From an uncultured Roseburia sp. (lineage in GTDB: Bacteria; Bacillota; Clostridia; Lachnospirales; Lachnospiraceae), in the NCBI GenBank assembly GCA_946002055.1, contig CAMFYL010000002.1, positions 62,001 through 126,000 of the forward strand: a stretch of DNA of 64,000 nucleotides, given 5' to 3'. This document shows, in pieces, positions 25,170-34,447 of this stretch (positions within the stretch are counted from its first letter, which is position 1; the number at the start of each line of letters is the position of its first letter). The position numbers and the translations under genes were made by a program. The notes under the pieces are model-generated. The model had not been told where the DNA came from and made no database searches. It saw nothing but the letters and a program-made list of their open reading frames with translations.

Positions 25170-25407
25170 GTTGTGTGGTGTGAATCTTCGGATTTTAGGG
25201 TACTTCTGACGTAGACACAGCGCAAGGAGTAACATATTTCTATGCAAGGGTACTTCTGGCGCGGTCGGTACTTAGCTGGTGCGCAAGCAACAGGTTAGTA
25301 CCGCTACCAGCGTCCAGGTAGCGCAAGCGTGCCCGGCATGGAAATATGTTAGCTCCTTGCGCTATAGAAGTAGCGTGCCCTGAAATATTAATTCCACACT
25401 ACACAAC
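25170..25407. repeat. 238-bp nested inverted repeat between fmt and the Zn protease gene
   Basis: The outer arms GTTGTGTGGTGTGAAT (25170-25185) and ATTCCACACTACACAAC (25391-25407) are complementary with few mismatches. A second pair follows: GCGCAAGGAGTAACATATTT (25220-25239) with AAATATGTTAGCTCCTTGCG. Inner stems are GGTACT/AGTACC and GCTACC/GGTAGC. The whole region folds as one long cruciform-like hairpin, as expected of a MITE or a large structured RNA. Its core (25303-25338) recurs at 54919-54954. No ORF is present. Confidence 0.8.
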
Positions 25408-25440
25408 AGTTATTTTTTTAATGTAAAAGGAGATATGGCA

Positions 25441-26154
25441 ATGTACGGTGGATATTATGGGTTTTATTGGGACCCAACGTATTTTATGGTGGTAATTGGA
25501 GCAATCATTTGTCTGATTGCATCCGCTAGAGTAAAGAGCACCTTTAACCGGTTTGATAAGGTGAGAAGCTATTCCGGATTGACAGGGGCACAGGCTGCAG
25601 AGAGAATGCTTCAGATGTCCGGCATTTATGATGTTAAGGTGGGACATGTGAGAGGCAATTTGACGGATCATTATAATCCGAAGACAAAGACATTAAATTT
25701 GTCGGATAGTGTGTACAATTCTACCAGCGTGGCAGCCATTGGTGTGGCGGCTCATGAGTGCGGACATGCCATTCAACATCAGAAGGGGTATGCGCCACTT
25801 CAGCTTCGAAGTGCCATTGTCCCGGTGGCAAATATTGGCTCCACCTTGGCGTGGCCTTTGATTTTGGTGGGATTGCTTTTTAACAGTGCTACAGGTTCTC
25901 TTTTGATTTCCATTGGTATTTGGGCATTTTCCTTGGCGGTGCTTTTCCAGTTGGTGACACTTCCGGTGGAGTTTAATGCCTCGGCCAGAGCAGTGAATTT
26001 TTTGGATAGCACCGGAATGCTTTCCCAGGAAGAGTTGCATGGCACAAAGAAGGTGCTGAAGGCGGCAGCTCTTACCTATGTTGCTAGTGCCGCAGCGGCA
26101 ATTTTGCAGCTCCTTCGTCTTGTATTGTTATTTGGAGGAAGAGATCGTGACTGA
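25441..26154 (+). CDS. Neutral zinc metallopeptidase, membrane-anchored (YugP-like)
   Basis: A 237-aa protein of the Zn_peptidase_2 (YugP) family. An N-terminal helix (FMVVIGAIICLIASA) precedes the zinc-binding HECGH motif (near residue 109) in AIGVAAHECGHAIQHQ; the third ligand probably lies in the downstream EFNASARAV segment. Two more hydrophobic segments and a C-terminal helix anchor it. The function is poorly known. ATG 25441 is 8 nt from AAGGAG; an ATG six bases earlier is too close to that site. It overlaps rsmB by 8 nt. Confidence 0.88.
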   Translation: MYGGYYGFYWDPTYFMVVIGAIICLIASARVKSTFNRFDKVRSYSGLTGAQAAERMLQMSGIYDVKVGHVRGNLTDHYNPKTKTLNLSDSVYNSTSVAAIGVAAHECGHAIQHQKGYAPLQLRSAIVPVANIGSTLAWPLILVGLLFNSATGSLLISIGIWAFSLAVLFQLVTLPVEFNASARAVNFLDSTGMLSQEELHGTKKVLKAAALTYVASAAAAILQLLRLVLLFGGRDRD

Positions 26155-27433
26155 TCCAAATCTTAGAGATATTACGTATGAAATTTTAGATCAAATCTTA
26201 GAGCAAGATGGGTATTCCCATCTTGTTTTAGGTGGAGCCTTAGAAAAGTATCAGTATCTTTCTAAGCAGCAGCGGGCCTTTATTACTCGTGTGGTTCAAG
26301 GAACCGTGGAGCGCTTAATTCAGTTGGATGCTGTTATCAACCAGTTTGTGAAAAAACCTAAGGTTGCCAAGATGAAACCGGCCATTCGCACCATTTTAAG
26401 GAGCAGTGTGTATCAGCTTCTTTATATGGATGGAGTGCCGGATTCTGCTGTTTGTAATGAGGCTGTGAAACTGGCAAAGAAAAAGGGATACGCCGGTCTT
26501 GGCGGCTTTGTCAATGGCGTGCTTCGCAACATTTCAAGAAACAAGGATACCATCACCTTTTCCGGGCTTAGTGAGCAATATGCTATGCCCCAGTGGATTG
26601 TGGATTTGTGGAGTGATGCCTACGATAAGCAGCAAGTGGAGGATATGCTATCTGCTTTTTTGGCAGACAAGAAGACCTGTATCCGCATCAATACGGCCAG
26701 AACTTCTAAGGAAGCCTTGATAGAGAGTCTTACTTCCCAAAATATTACTGTGGAAGAATGTAGGGAGATTCCCTATTGCCTGTACATATCAGGATATGAT
26801 TACTTGAGGGCAATCCCGGAATTTTCGGAGGGACTTTTCTATGTGCAGGACTTTAGTTCCATGATGGTGGCCCATGTGGCTGACATCAAAAAGGATGACG
26901 TTGTGATAGACGTGTGTGCAGCACCGGGAGGAAAGAGTCTTCACGCTGCAGAGCTGTTGCAGGGCACCGGCAGTGTGGAGGCCAGAGATGTTTCTGACTA
27001 TAAGGTTTCCCTGATGCAGGAAAATATAGAAAAAAGCGGTATGAAAAATATTCGTGCTGTGAAAATGGATGCCACAGTTTATGATGAGGCGTCCAAGGAA
27101 AAAGCAGATGTTGTTATCTGTGATGTGCCTTGTTCCGGACTAGGCGTTTTGGCGAAAAAGCCTGACATCAAATACCATATGACCAGAGAGGCACAGTTGG
27201 AGCTGGTAAAGCTTCAGCGTCAGATTCTTGATACGGTACATTCTTATGTGAAGCCGGGGGGAATCTTTGTGTATTCTACCTGTACCATTTGTAAGGATGA
27301 GAATGAGGACAACGTAAATTGGTTTTTAGAAAAGCACAAGGAGTTTGTCCTTGAGGATATGAAACAGCTTTTGCCAGAGGCGGGAACCAGGGACGGTTTC
27401 TTCTTTGCCAAGCTGAAAAAGGAGATTTCATGA
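26147..27433 (+). CDS. rsmB: 16S rRNA m5C967 methyltransferase
   Basis: A 428-aa SAM-dependent RNA methyltransferase. An N-terminal NusB-like RNA-binding domain (~1-140) precedes the Rossmann domain with the SAM loop VCAAPGGKSLHAAELL (~257). The two catalytic cysteines of the RsmB/NOL1 class are in CDVPCSGLG and YSTCTICKDENE. The GTG at 26147 follows GGAGGA by 7 nt and gives the family length; a longer reading would run deep into the protease gene. It overlaps rlmN by 4 nt. Confidence 0.95.
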   Translation: MTDPNLRDITYEILDQILEQDGYSHLVLGGALEKYQYLSKQQRAFITRVVQGTVERLIQLDAVINQFVKKPKVAKMKPAIRTILRSSVYQLLYMDGVPDSAVCNEAVKLAKKKGYAGLGGFVNGVLRNISRNKDTITFSGLSEQYAMPQWIVDLWSDAYDKQQVEDMLSAFLADKKTCIRINTARTSKEALIESLTSQNITVEECREIPYCLYISGYDYLRAIPEFSEGLFYVQDFSSMMVAHVADIKKDDVVIDVCAAPGGKSLHAAELLQGTGSVEARDVSDYKVSLMQENIEKSGMKNIRAVKMDATVYDEASKEKADVVICDVPCSGLGVLAKKPDIKYHMTREAQLELVKLQRQILDTVHSYVKPGGIFVYSTCTICKDENEDNVNWFLEKHKEFVLEDMKQLLPEAGTRDGFFFAKLKKEIS

Positions 27434-28473
27434 GTGGTGAATTTACAGACATCAAATCCTTAACCTATGATGAGGTGATGGCGTTTGTTACATCCATAGG
27501 AGAAAAGCCGTTTCGCGGTAAGCAACTCTATGAGTGGATGCACGTACATAGGGTGGCGTCTTATCAGGAGATGACCAATTTGTCCAAGGCCTTTCGCCAG
27601 CAGTTGGAGGATACAACTACATATACATCCTTAACAAAGGTAGACTGTCAGATATCCAAGGAAGACGGGACGAGAAAGTATCTCTTCGCCCTGGCTGACG
27701 GCAACGTGGTGGAGAGTGTGCTGATGCGCTATAAGCACGGCAATTCTGTCTGCGTTTCTTCTCAGGTTGGATGCCGCATGGGATGTCGCTTCTGCGCCTC
27801 CACCTTAGACGGACTTTTGCGAAATTTAACGGCTTCAGAAATTTTAGATCAGATTTACGCTATTGAACGGGATACAAAGGAACGTGTATCCAATGTGGTT
27901 GTTATGGGAACAGGGGAACCTATGGACAACTACGATAACATTGTCCGCTTTGTTAAGCTGTTGTCAGACGAACACGGTGCAAACATTTCCCAGAGGAACA
28001 TTACCGTCTCCACCTGCGGCATTGTGCCAAGAATGCGTCAGCTGGCAGATGAGAAATTGCAAATTACACTGGCTCTTTCCCTTCACGCCTGCAATCAGCA
28101 GAAGCGCTTGGAATTAATGCCGGTGGCCAATAAATATGATATCCATGAGGTGGTGGATGCCTGCCGCTACTATTTTGAGCAGACAGGACGTCGTATTACC
28201 TTCGAGTATAGTTTGGTTGGGGGAGTCAATGACAGCAGTCAGGATGCGGAAGAATTGACCGCCCTATTGCAGGGAATCAATTGCCATGTAAATCTGATTC
28301 CGGTGAATCCCATTAAGGAGCGGGACTATGTTCAGTCTAACCGGGCTGTGGTTGAGGCCTTCAAAAATAAACTTGAAAAAAACGGAATAAATGTTACTAT
28401 TAGAAGGGAAATGGGCCGGGATATTGACGGGGCCTGTGGACAACTTAGGAGAAAACATATATCTGAGACATAG
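27430..28473 (+). CDS. rlmN: 23S rRNA m2A2503 / tRNA m2A37 methyltransferase
   Basis: A 347-aa radical-SAM methyltransferase. The [4Fe-4S] motif C-x3-C-x2-C is visible in CRMGCRFCASTLDG (near residue 115). The C-terminal Cys that is transiently methylated is in DIDGACGQL (~338), and a second catalytic Cys, in VSTCGIVP, is also present. The distinguishing Cfr features are not apparent, and the housekeeping context favours RlmN. ATGA overlap with rsmB. Confidence 0.96.
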   Translation: MSGEFTDIKSLTYDEVMAFVTSIGEKPFRGKQLYEWMHVHRVASYQEMTNLSKAFRQQLEDTTTYTSLTKVDCQISKEDGTRKYLFALADGNVVESVLMRYKHGNSVCVSSQVGCRMGCRFCASTLDGLLRNLTASEILDQIYAIERDTKERVSNVVVMGTGEPMDNYDNIVRFVKLLSDEHGANISQRNITVSTCGIVPRMRQLADEKLQITLALSLHACNQQKRLELMPVANKYDIHEVVDACRYYFEQTGRRITFEYSLVGGVNDSSQDAEELTALLQGINCHVNLIPVNPIKERDYVQSNRAVVEAFKNKLEKNGINVTIRREMGRDIDGACGQLRRKHISET

Positions 28474-28485
28474 GAAGGTTGTACC

Positions 28486-29232
28486 ATGAGAGTATCTTTC
28501 ATGACGGATACCGGACGCACACGTTCCCAGAATCAGGATGCAGTTTTTGCCACAGAAAAACCCATTGGCATTTTGCCAAATCTATTTGTAATTGCAGATG
28601 GAATGGGAGGACACAACGCAGGAGATTATGCATCCAAGAAGGCAATTGATTTGTTAACCCAAACCATTGCCACCAGCAAAGAACAAGAGGCGATTTCGGT
28701 AATCCAGCAGGGGATTACAATTGCAAATGAAGCCATTTACCAGGAGGCATCCTTGGATTCTGCCAAGGTAGGTATGGGTACCACAATGGTAGTAGCAACC
28801 ATTGAGAATCATATGCTCCACGTTGCCAATGTGGGAGACAGTCGTTTGTATGTACTGTATCAGGGGCAACTGCGGCAGGTGACCAGGGATCACTCTGTGA
28901 TTGAAGAAATGGTTCGCAAGGGTGAGGTGTCCAAGGAAGTGGCGGCTCATCATCCGAAGCGCAATCTGATTACAAGAGCAGTGGGCGCAGAGGAAGAAAT
29001 ACGGGTGGATTTCTTTAATGTGAATATTGAAGATGCAGATGCTGTGCTAATGTGCTCCGATGGTTTGACCAATATGTTAGAGGAAGACAGAATGACAGAT
29101 ATTATGTCTTTGGACATATCTGTAGAGGATAAGGTGGCAACATTGGTAAAGGAAGCAAATGAGGCCGGTGGTAACGACAATATCACAGTATTAATCATAG
29201 AAGCAATAGTGGATGAGGTGAAAACATGTTAA
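28486..29232 (+). CDS. prpC: PP2C-type Ser/Thr protein phosphatase
   Basis: A 248-aa metal-dependent phosphatase (PrpC/Stp) that removes phosphates placed by the downstream kinase. Metal-binding motifs in order: DTGRTRSQNQDAV, IADGMGGHNAGDYAS, MCSDGLTNML and GGNDNITVLII. AAGGTTG is a weak ribosome site 7 nt before the ATG, so translation may depend on coupling to rlmN, 12 nt upstream. It overlaps the kinase gene by 7 nt. Confidence 0.95.
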   Translation: MRVSFMTDTGRTRSQNQDAVFATEKPIGILPNLFVIADGMGGHNAGDYASKKAIDLLTQTIATSKEQEAISVIQQGITIANEAIYQEASLDSAKVGMGTTMVVATIENHMLHVANVGDSRLYVLYQGQLRQVTRDHSVIEEMVRKGEVSKEVAAHHPKRNLITRAVGAEEEIRVDFFNVNIEDADAVLMCSDGLTNMLEEDRMTDIMSLDISVEDKVATLVKEANEAGGNDNITVLIIEAIVDEVKTC

Positions 29233-31172
29233 CAAAGGGAAGTTATATCGCAGACCGTTATGAGATTTTGGATAAAATTGGCACTGGTGGAATGTCAGAT
29301 GTCTATAAGGCAAAGGATCACATTCTCGGACGTGAGGTAGCAGTTAAGGTATTAAAACAGGAATTTGCAGAGGACGTGAGCTTTGTCACAAAGTTCCGCT
29401 CAGAGGCACAGTCAGCTGCCGGCCTGGAGCATGCCAACATTGTAAATATCTACGATGTAGGTAGCGAAAACGGTATGTATTACATTGTTATGGAATATGT
29501 GGAGGGCATTACCCTAAAGACTTATATTGAGAAGAAGGGACAGCTGAATTTCAAGGAAGCCATCAGTATAGCTATTCAGGTAGGCAGAGGTATTGAGGCT
29601 GCTCACAATAAGGGGATTATTCACAGAGACATTAAGCCTCAGAATATTATTATTTCCACAGAGGGTAAGGTCAAGGTAACAGACTTTGGTATTGCCAGAG
29701 CAACAAGCTCTAACACCATTCATGCGGATGTGATGGGCTCTGTTCATTACTCTTCACCGGAGCAGGCCAGAAATGGATATGTAGACGGTAAGTCTGATAT
29801 CTATTCTCTTGGAATTGTAATGTATGAAATGGTGACAGGTCGTGTGCCATTTGACGGAGATACCACAGTTGCTGTTGCATTGCAACATTTACAGGAAGAT
29901 ATGGTGGCACCATCTGCATATGCAGCTGATTTGCCAATTAGTTTAGAAAAGATTATTCAGAAGGCTACCATGAAGAGCCCGGATCGTCGCTATGCTTCTA
30001 TGGAAGATTTGTTGATGGATTTGAAGAAGGCACTGGTAAGTCCAAATGAAGATTTCGTTACCATAGTTGACGCAGAAGAAGCAGAGAGAACACGGGTGAT
30101 TTCTGCAGCAGAGCAGGAAAAGATCCAAAAGGAGCTTTTGGATAGCCAGTCGGATGAGGATGAATTTGAGGATGAGGACGAGGAAGATGGTCCGGTAAAT
30201 CCTAAGCTTGATAAGGCAATTACCATTATGGCAATCGCCGCAGCTGTGATTATTCTTGGTATCGTCATCTATATTATTGGAAGCTTTGCAGGTATTTTCC
30301 ACTTTGGTTCAAAGAAGGACGAGGATGCACAGGAAAAGGTGGAAAAGGTTGAGATGATTAACGTTGTGGGTATGGATGAGGAAGAAGCTGCTGTTGCCCT
30401 GAAGAAGGCCAAGATTCCATACAAGTTTGAGTATGAATCCTCTGAAGACGTGGATGAGGGTTATGTTATCAAGCAGCAGTATGATAAGGGTGAGATGGTA
30501 TCCACTGACAAAAAGGTTAAGATTACCGTTAGCAGTGGCGTAGGCGATTTGGATATTCCGGATGTGGATGGAATGTCAGAGGATGCGGCCATCAAGACCT
30601 TAAAGGATAAGGGATTTAAGTACAACCGCACTTACAAATATACAGCTGATGTTGCGGAGGGAACTGTCATCAGTCATACACCTACAGGAACCGGTAAGAA
30701 AGGTGATACCATTACCATTGAAGTAAGTGCCGGCATTGAGTCTGTACAGGTTCCCGGCGTAACAGGTAAGACTCAGCAGGAAGCAGCCAACGCTTTGGCA
30801 CAGGCTGGTCTTGCTGTTGGAAATATCACTACAGAGTACAGCGACAATGTGGAGGCTGGTCGTGTCATCAGTCAGGGCATTGCCCAGGGCAAGACTGTAG
30901 ATTCCGGAACATCCGTTGATCTCGTCATCAGTGATGGAAAGAAACCGGTTTACTACAAGTATTCTGGCGATGTGAATAACACGTATGGTGTTGATGTAAC
31001 AGTTACCATGTATGATGCAGAGGGAGTGGCAATTCCCGGGGCAAGCTGGAGTGTTCCGGCAGGAAAGACGCTGTCCATTAATGCAAGTGATATCGCAACA
31101 GCTACTGGTAAGATGACAATCACAGGTGAAAATGTTAACGAAACGAAAGACTTGTCTTTCACAAAACAGTAA
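29226..31172 (+). CDS. prkC: PASTA-domain Ser/Thr protein kinase
   Basis: A 648-aa membrane kinase that senses muropeptides. The cytoplasmic Hanks-type kinase domain (~10-270) shows IGTGGMSDVYKAKD, AVKVLK, HRDIKPQN and DFGIARA. An acidic linker (DEDEFEDEDEEDG) leads to one membrane helix (~331-355). The extracellular part has three PASTA repeats, beginning about INVVGMDEEEA, IPDVDGMSEDA and VPGVTGKTQQEA. A final ~80-residue beta-rich segment without a PASTA signature ends the protein. It is paired with prpC as in most Firmicutes. Confidence 0.96.
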   Translation: MLTKGSYIADRYEILDKIGTGGMSDVYKAKDHILGREVAVKVLKQEFAEDVSFVTKFRSEAQSAAGLEHANIVNIYDVGSENGMYYIVMEYVEGITLKTYIEKKGQLNFKEAISIAIQVGRGIEAAHNKGIIHRDIKPQNIIISTEGKVKVTDFGIARATSSNTIHADVMGSVHYSSPEQARNGYVDGKSDIYSLGIVMYEMVTGRVPFDGDTTVAVALQHLQEDMVAPSAYAADLPISLEKIIQKATMKSPDRRYASMEDLLMDLKKALVSPNEDFVTIVDAEEAERTRVISAAEQEKIQKELLDSQSDEDEFEDEDEEDGPVNPKLDKAITIMAIAAAVIILGIVIYIIGSFAGIFHFGSKKDEDAQEKVEKVEMINVVGMDEEEAAVALKKAKIPYKFEYESSEDVDEGYVIKQQYDKGEMVSTDKKVKITVSSGVGDLDIPDVDGMSEDAAIKTLKDKGFKYNRTYKYTADVAEGTVISHTPTGTGKKGDTITIEVSAGIESVQVPGVTGKTQQEAANALAQAGLAVGNITTEYSDNVEAGRVISQGIAQGKTVDSGTSVDLVISDGKKPVYYKYSGDVNNTYGVDVTVTMYDAEGVAIPGASWSVPAGKTLSINASDIATATGKMTITGENVNETKDLSFTKQ

Positions 31173-31186
31173 CATAAGGAATCTTT

Positions 31187-32065
31187 ATGGTAGGAAAGAT
31201 TGTAAAAGGAATTTCCGGATTTTACTACGTTTACGTGGTAGAATCCGGAATTTATGAATGTAAGGCAAAAGGTGTATTTCGCAAGAAGCAGTTAAAGCCC
31301 CTTGTGGGTGACAATGTGGAAATTGATGTGCTGGATCAGGAAGCACGTCTGGGAAACATTGTTCAGATTCTTCCAAGGCAGAATCAGTTGATCCGACCGG
31401 CAGTGGCAAACGTGGATCAGGCCCTGGTGATTTTTGCAACAGATGCGCCAAAGCCCAACTTTAACCTGTTGGACCGGTTTTTGGTGATGATGGAATATCA
31501 GAACGTACCGGTTCATATTTGTTTTAACAAGTCAGATTTAGCCAGCGATGAGGAACAGAGAGAGCTGGCAAAGATATACGAGAAGACCGGATATCAGGTA
31601 CATTTTACCCATGCTCTGGCAGGAGAGGGAAAGCAGGAGATTTTAGAGCTTCTCAGAGGGAAAACCACCACAGTGGCCGGGCCATCCGGTGTTGGCAAAT
31701 CCACACTGATTAACCAACTTCAGGAAGGTGTTGTTATGGAGACGGGAAGCATCAGCGAAAAGATTGGTCGCGGGAAGCACACCACAAGACACAGCGAGCT
31801 GATTGCTATTGATGGCAATACCTTTATTATGGATACTCCGGGATTTAGCTCCATGTATGTTCCGGAGATAGAAAAGACGGACTTGAGAGATTGCTATCCC
31901 GAGTTTACGGAGCATCAGACTGCTTGCAGGTTCTTGGGATGCGTGCATATTCATGAACCGGATTGTGGAGTGAAGGAGGCCGTAGAAAAGGGACTTATTT
32001 CCCGGACTCGATACGAAAACTATAAGCTTCTCTATGAGGAGCTGGCAAATCAAAAGAAGTATTAA
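31187..32065 (+). CDS. rsgA: Small ribosomal subunit biogenesis GTPase RsgA
   Basis: A 292-aa circularly permuted GTPase that checks late 30S assembly. The N-terminal OB fold is followed by permuted motifs: G4 NKSD (~112), G1 GPSGVGKST (~165), G3 DTPGFSS (~220). The C-terminal zinc finger is CRFLGCVHIHEPDC (~246-260). The order prkC-rsgA-rpe is conserved in Firmicutes. Start ATG follows AAGGAA. Confidence 0.96.
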   Translation: MVGKIVKGISGFYYVYVVESGIYECKAKGVFRKKQLKPLVGDNVEIDVLDQEARLGNIVQILPRQNQLIRPAVANVDQALVIFATDAPKPNFNLLDRFLVMMEYQNVPVHICFNKSDLASDEEQRELAKIYEKTGYQVHFTHALAGEGKQEILELLRGKTTTVAGPSGVGKSTLINQLQEGVVMETGSISEKIGRGKHTTRHSELIAIDGNTFIMDTPGFSSMYVPEIEKTDLRDCYPEFTEHQTACRFLGCVHIHEPDCGVKEAVEKGLISRTRYENYKLLYEELANQKKY

Positions 32066-32080
32066 CAAGGAGTGTATCAT

Positions 32081-32731
32081 ATGAAGTGTTTATCCCCATC
32101 TATTTTGGCAGCAGATTACGGTAAATTAGCAGAGGAAATCAGAAAGGTTGACGAGGCTGGCGCTCAGTACATTCACATCGATGTGATGGATGGTGCGTTT
32201 GTGCCCAATATTACCATTGGTGCTCCGGTTCTTGCAGATTTGCGCAAATACACAGATAAAATTATGGATGTGCATTTGATGGTGAAGGAGCCTGACCGAT
32301 TTGTTGAGGATTTCGTTGAGGCGGGAGCTGATATTATTACAGTTCACGCTGAGGCATGTACGCACCTGGATCGCACCATTTCTCATATTAAGGAGCAGGG
32401 AGTGTTGGCCGGTGTTGCCTTAAATCCCGCAACTCCGATTTCAACCATTACCCATGTGCTTGAGATGGTGGATATGGTTTTGATTATGTCTGTAAATCCC
32501 GGATTTGGAGGTCAGAGCTTTATTCCCTATACCTTGGACAAAATTGTTGATTTGAGAAGATGCTTAGGCGAGAGAGGATTGAAGCTTGACATTCAGATTG
32601 ACGGTGGCGTGACTCTTGACAACATTGACGATATTTTGGATGCCGGCGCCAATATTATTGTGGCAGGCAGCTCGGTATTTCACGGGGATGCAGGGGCCAA
32701 TGTGGCGGCATTTTTGGAGCATATGAGTTAA
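32081..32731 (+). CDS. rpe: Ribulose-phosphate 3-epimerase
   Basis: A 216-aa TIM-barrel enzyme that interconverts ribulose-5-phosphate and xylulose-5-phosphate. It shows LSPSILAADYGKL, HIDVMDGAFVPNITIG (metal His and Asp), VMSVNPGFGGQSF and the phosphate-binding DGGVTLDN and VAGSSVF. The ATG at 32081 follows AAGGAG by 8 nt; a GTG nine bases earlier overlaps the ribosome site. thiN starts one base after its stop. Confidence 0.96.
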   Translation: MKCLSPSILAADYGKLAEEIRKVDEAGAQYIHIDVMDGAFVPNITIGAPVLADLRKYTDKIMDVHLMVKEPDRFVEDFVEAGADIITVHAEACTHLDRTISHIKEQGVLAGVALNPATPISTITHVLEMVDMVLIMSVNPGFGGQSFIPYTLDKIVDLRRCLGERGLKLDIQIDGGVTLDNIDDILDAGANIIVAGSSVFHGDAGANVAAFLEHMS

Positions 32732-32732
32732 T

Positions 32733-33383
32733 ATGGCAACCTATATTTTTTCCGGAGGACATCTTGATTTGGACTTTGCCAGAAAAATGCTTGGCAATGA
32801 GGAGGCCTGCACTGTGATAGCTGCGGACCGTGGCGCGGAAGCCTGTGCAAAGCTTCGTATTACGCCTGATTACATCATTGGAGATTTTGACTCCATCTCT
32901 GATGAGGGCAAGGCGTTTCTTGAGAACTTTGCTGGTGAAATGGTAACCTTACATCCAGTGAAGGATGATACGGATACGGAGGCGGCCCTTCATCTTGCAT
33001 TTGATAAGACGGAAGGTGACATCGTGATTTTGGGTGGCATTGGTACAAGACTAGATCACGTCATAGGTAATATCTCTATTTTGAGGCAGGGGATTATTAA
33101 AAATCGAAAGGTGATTCTATTAGATGCTTACAACCGGATACAGGTGGTAAGCGACTGCCTAACCATTGATAGAGAGACACAATTTGGAAAATATGTTTCC
33201 ATTTTTCCCATGGGAGGAGTGGCAAAAGGCGTGAGACTTCAAGGGTTTTATTATCCTTTAGAGGACGCAACTCTGGTGGGTGATTCTTCCCTTGGCGTAA
33301 GCAACGAGATTGTGGAAGAAAAGGGCGAAATTTCTGTGAGAGAAGGTTGCCTTCTTGTTATCGAATCTCGAGATGAAAAATAA
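32733..33383 (+). CDS. thiN: Thiamine pyrophosphokinase
   Basis: A 216-aa cytoplasmic kinase that makes thiamine diphosphate directly from thiamine and ATP. Family motifs: IAADRGAEACAKLRITPD, IGDFDSIS (metal-binding Asp), KDDTDTEAALHLA and GGIGTRLDHVIGNI. The C-terminal thiamine-binding half contains FPMGGVAKGV and the GVSNEIVEEKGEI segment. It ends the housekeeping run, before a new promoter at 33387. Confidence 0.94.
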   Translation: MATYIFSGGHLDLDFARKMLGNEEACTVIAADRGAEACAKLRITPDYIIGDFDSISDEGKAFLENFAGEMVTLHPVKDDTDTEAALHLAFDKTEGDIVILGGIGTRLDHVIGNISILRQGIIKNRKVILLDAYNRIQVVSDCLTIDRETQFGKYVSIFPMGGVAKGVRLQGFYYPLEDATLVGDSSLGVSNEIVEEKGEISVREGCLLVIESRDEK

Positions 33384-33386
33384 TAT

Positions 33387-33414
33387 TTGCCAAATCCATA
33401 AATATGTGTATAAT
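33387..33414 (+). promoter_or_regulatory. Promoter of the DUF975 gene
   Basis: TTGCCA (33387-33392), 16-bp spacer, TATAAT (33409-33414), 45 nt before the start codon. Confidence 0.6.
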
Positions 33415-33459
33415 ATATAAAATAACTGATGTTATATAACAAAAACGGAGGAAGAGGAA

Positions 33460-34344
33460 ATGTGGAACAGAAAAGCAATTAAGGAGGCTGCTAAGAAACG
33501 TGTATCAGCCAACTATTGGAAAATGGTGTTGGTTGGATTGATATTAGCACTGCTGACAGGCGGAACAGGCGTGAGTTATTCCTTTGGAGGAAACAACTTC
33601 TCGAATGAAAATCAGCAGGAATCAGACGAATTTATCACTGATTTCGAGGATGATATTGTGGATAGCTTTGGCAGAGGAATTCCCGGTATGGTGGATCCAT
33701 TCTTTGGCAGAGGAGAGAGTGTGGCTTTCGGTATGTTTATGGGAATGTTTGCACTCGTTATGCTTATTGTCATTGCAATCGCTATCCCACTGGCAATCTT
33801 TGTATTTAATCCATTGGTTCTTGGAGCAAAGAGTTTCTTCTATGTGAACATTAAGGAGGATGCTGATATCAAGGAACTTGGCAAGGGATTTGACAAGAGT
33901 TATCTCAACAGGGTGAAGATTTTATTCTTGGTGGATTTGTTTGTATTCCTGTGGTCGCTTCTCTTTGTGATTCCGGGTATCATTAAGGCCTACGAATATC
34001 GTATGATTCCTTATCTTTTGGCTGAGAATCCTGATATGAGTCGTGAGGAGGCTTTTGCAACCAGTAAGAAAATGATGACAGGTAACAAGTGGAACGCATT
34101 TGTATTTGACTTGTCCTTCATTGGATGGTTCCTTCTTTCCGGTATCACTTGTGGTATTGTTGGTATTTTCTACACCAATCCATATTACTATCAGGCTGAT
34201 GCAATGCTCTACGACGCAATCAAGTATGAGCGCGGTATGCATGGAATTGCATCCCATGCACAGGCGGCTACAGATAATGTATTCGACGCTGAAACAGTAA
34301 CGGTAGAGGATGTGACGGAAGAGAATTCCGACCATAGCATCTAA
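33460..34344 (+). CDS. DUF975-family membrane protein
   Basis: A 294-aa integral membrane protein. It begins with the DUF975 pattern MWNRKAIKEAAKKRVSANYW and has about five to six hydrophobic segments (from MVLVGLILALLTGG to GWFLLSGITCGIVGIFY). The conserved part VIPGIIKAYEYRMIPYLLAE follows, and the ending FYTNPYYYQADAMLY is also typical. The C-terminal 40 residues are acidic and cytoplasmic. Function is unknown for the family. It has its own promoter and a strong terminator, so it is monocistronic. Confidence 0.87.
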   Translation: MWNRKAIKEAAKKRVSANYWKMVLVGLILALLTGGTGVSYSFGGNNFSNENQQESDEFITDFEDDIVDSFGRGIPGMVDPFFGRGESVAFGMFMGMFALVMLIVIAIAIPLAIFVFNPLVLGAKSFFYVNIKEDADIKELGKGFDKSYLNRVKILFLVDLFVFLWSLLFVIPGIIKAYEYRMIPYLLAENPDMSREEAFATSKKMMTGNKWNAFVFDLSFIGWFLLSGITCGIVGIFYTNPYYYQADAMLYDAIKYERGMHGIASHAQAATDNVFDAETVTVEDVTEENSDHSI

Positions 34345-34366
34345 TTCATAAGAGACCGGAAGCAGT

Positions 34367-34411
34367 TGTGTGTAAATTAGATTTTTATCTAGTTTACACA
34401 CATTTTTTTTT
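34367..34411 (+). terminator. Terminator after the DUF975 gene
   Basis: TGTGTGTAAATTAGAT (34367-34382) pairs with ATCTAGTTTACACACA (34387-34402), one mismatch, followed by a 9-T run. A consensus TATAAT (34413-34418) comes right after it and may be the -10 box of the addB promoter. Confidence 0.93.
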
Positions 34412-34447
34412 GTATAATGGGGATGTAATTTTACGATGGAGGGGAAT

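Noticed and set aside
27430..28473. A Cfr antibiotic-resistance methyltransferase instead of RlmN
   Set aside because: Housekeeping context (rsmB-rlmN-prpC) and normal RlmN motifs make RlmN far more likely.
30600..31175. A leftward 191-aa Cys-rich frame inside prkC
   Set aside because: It lies wholly within the PASTA coding region; its composition is what the complementary strand of that repeat region would give by chance.
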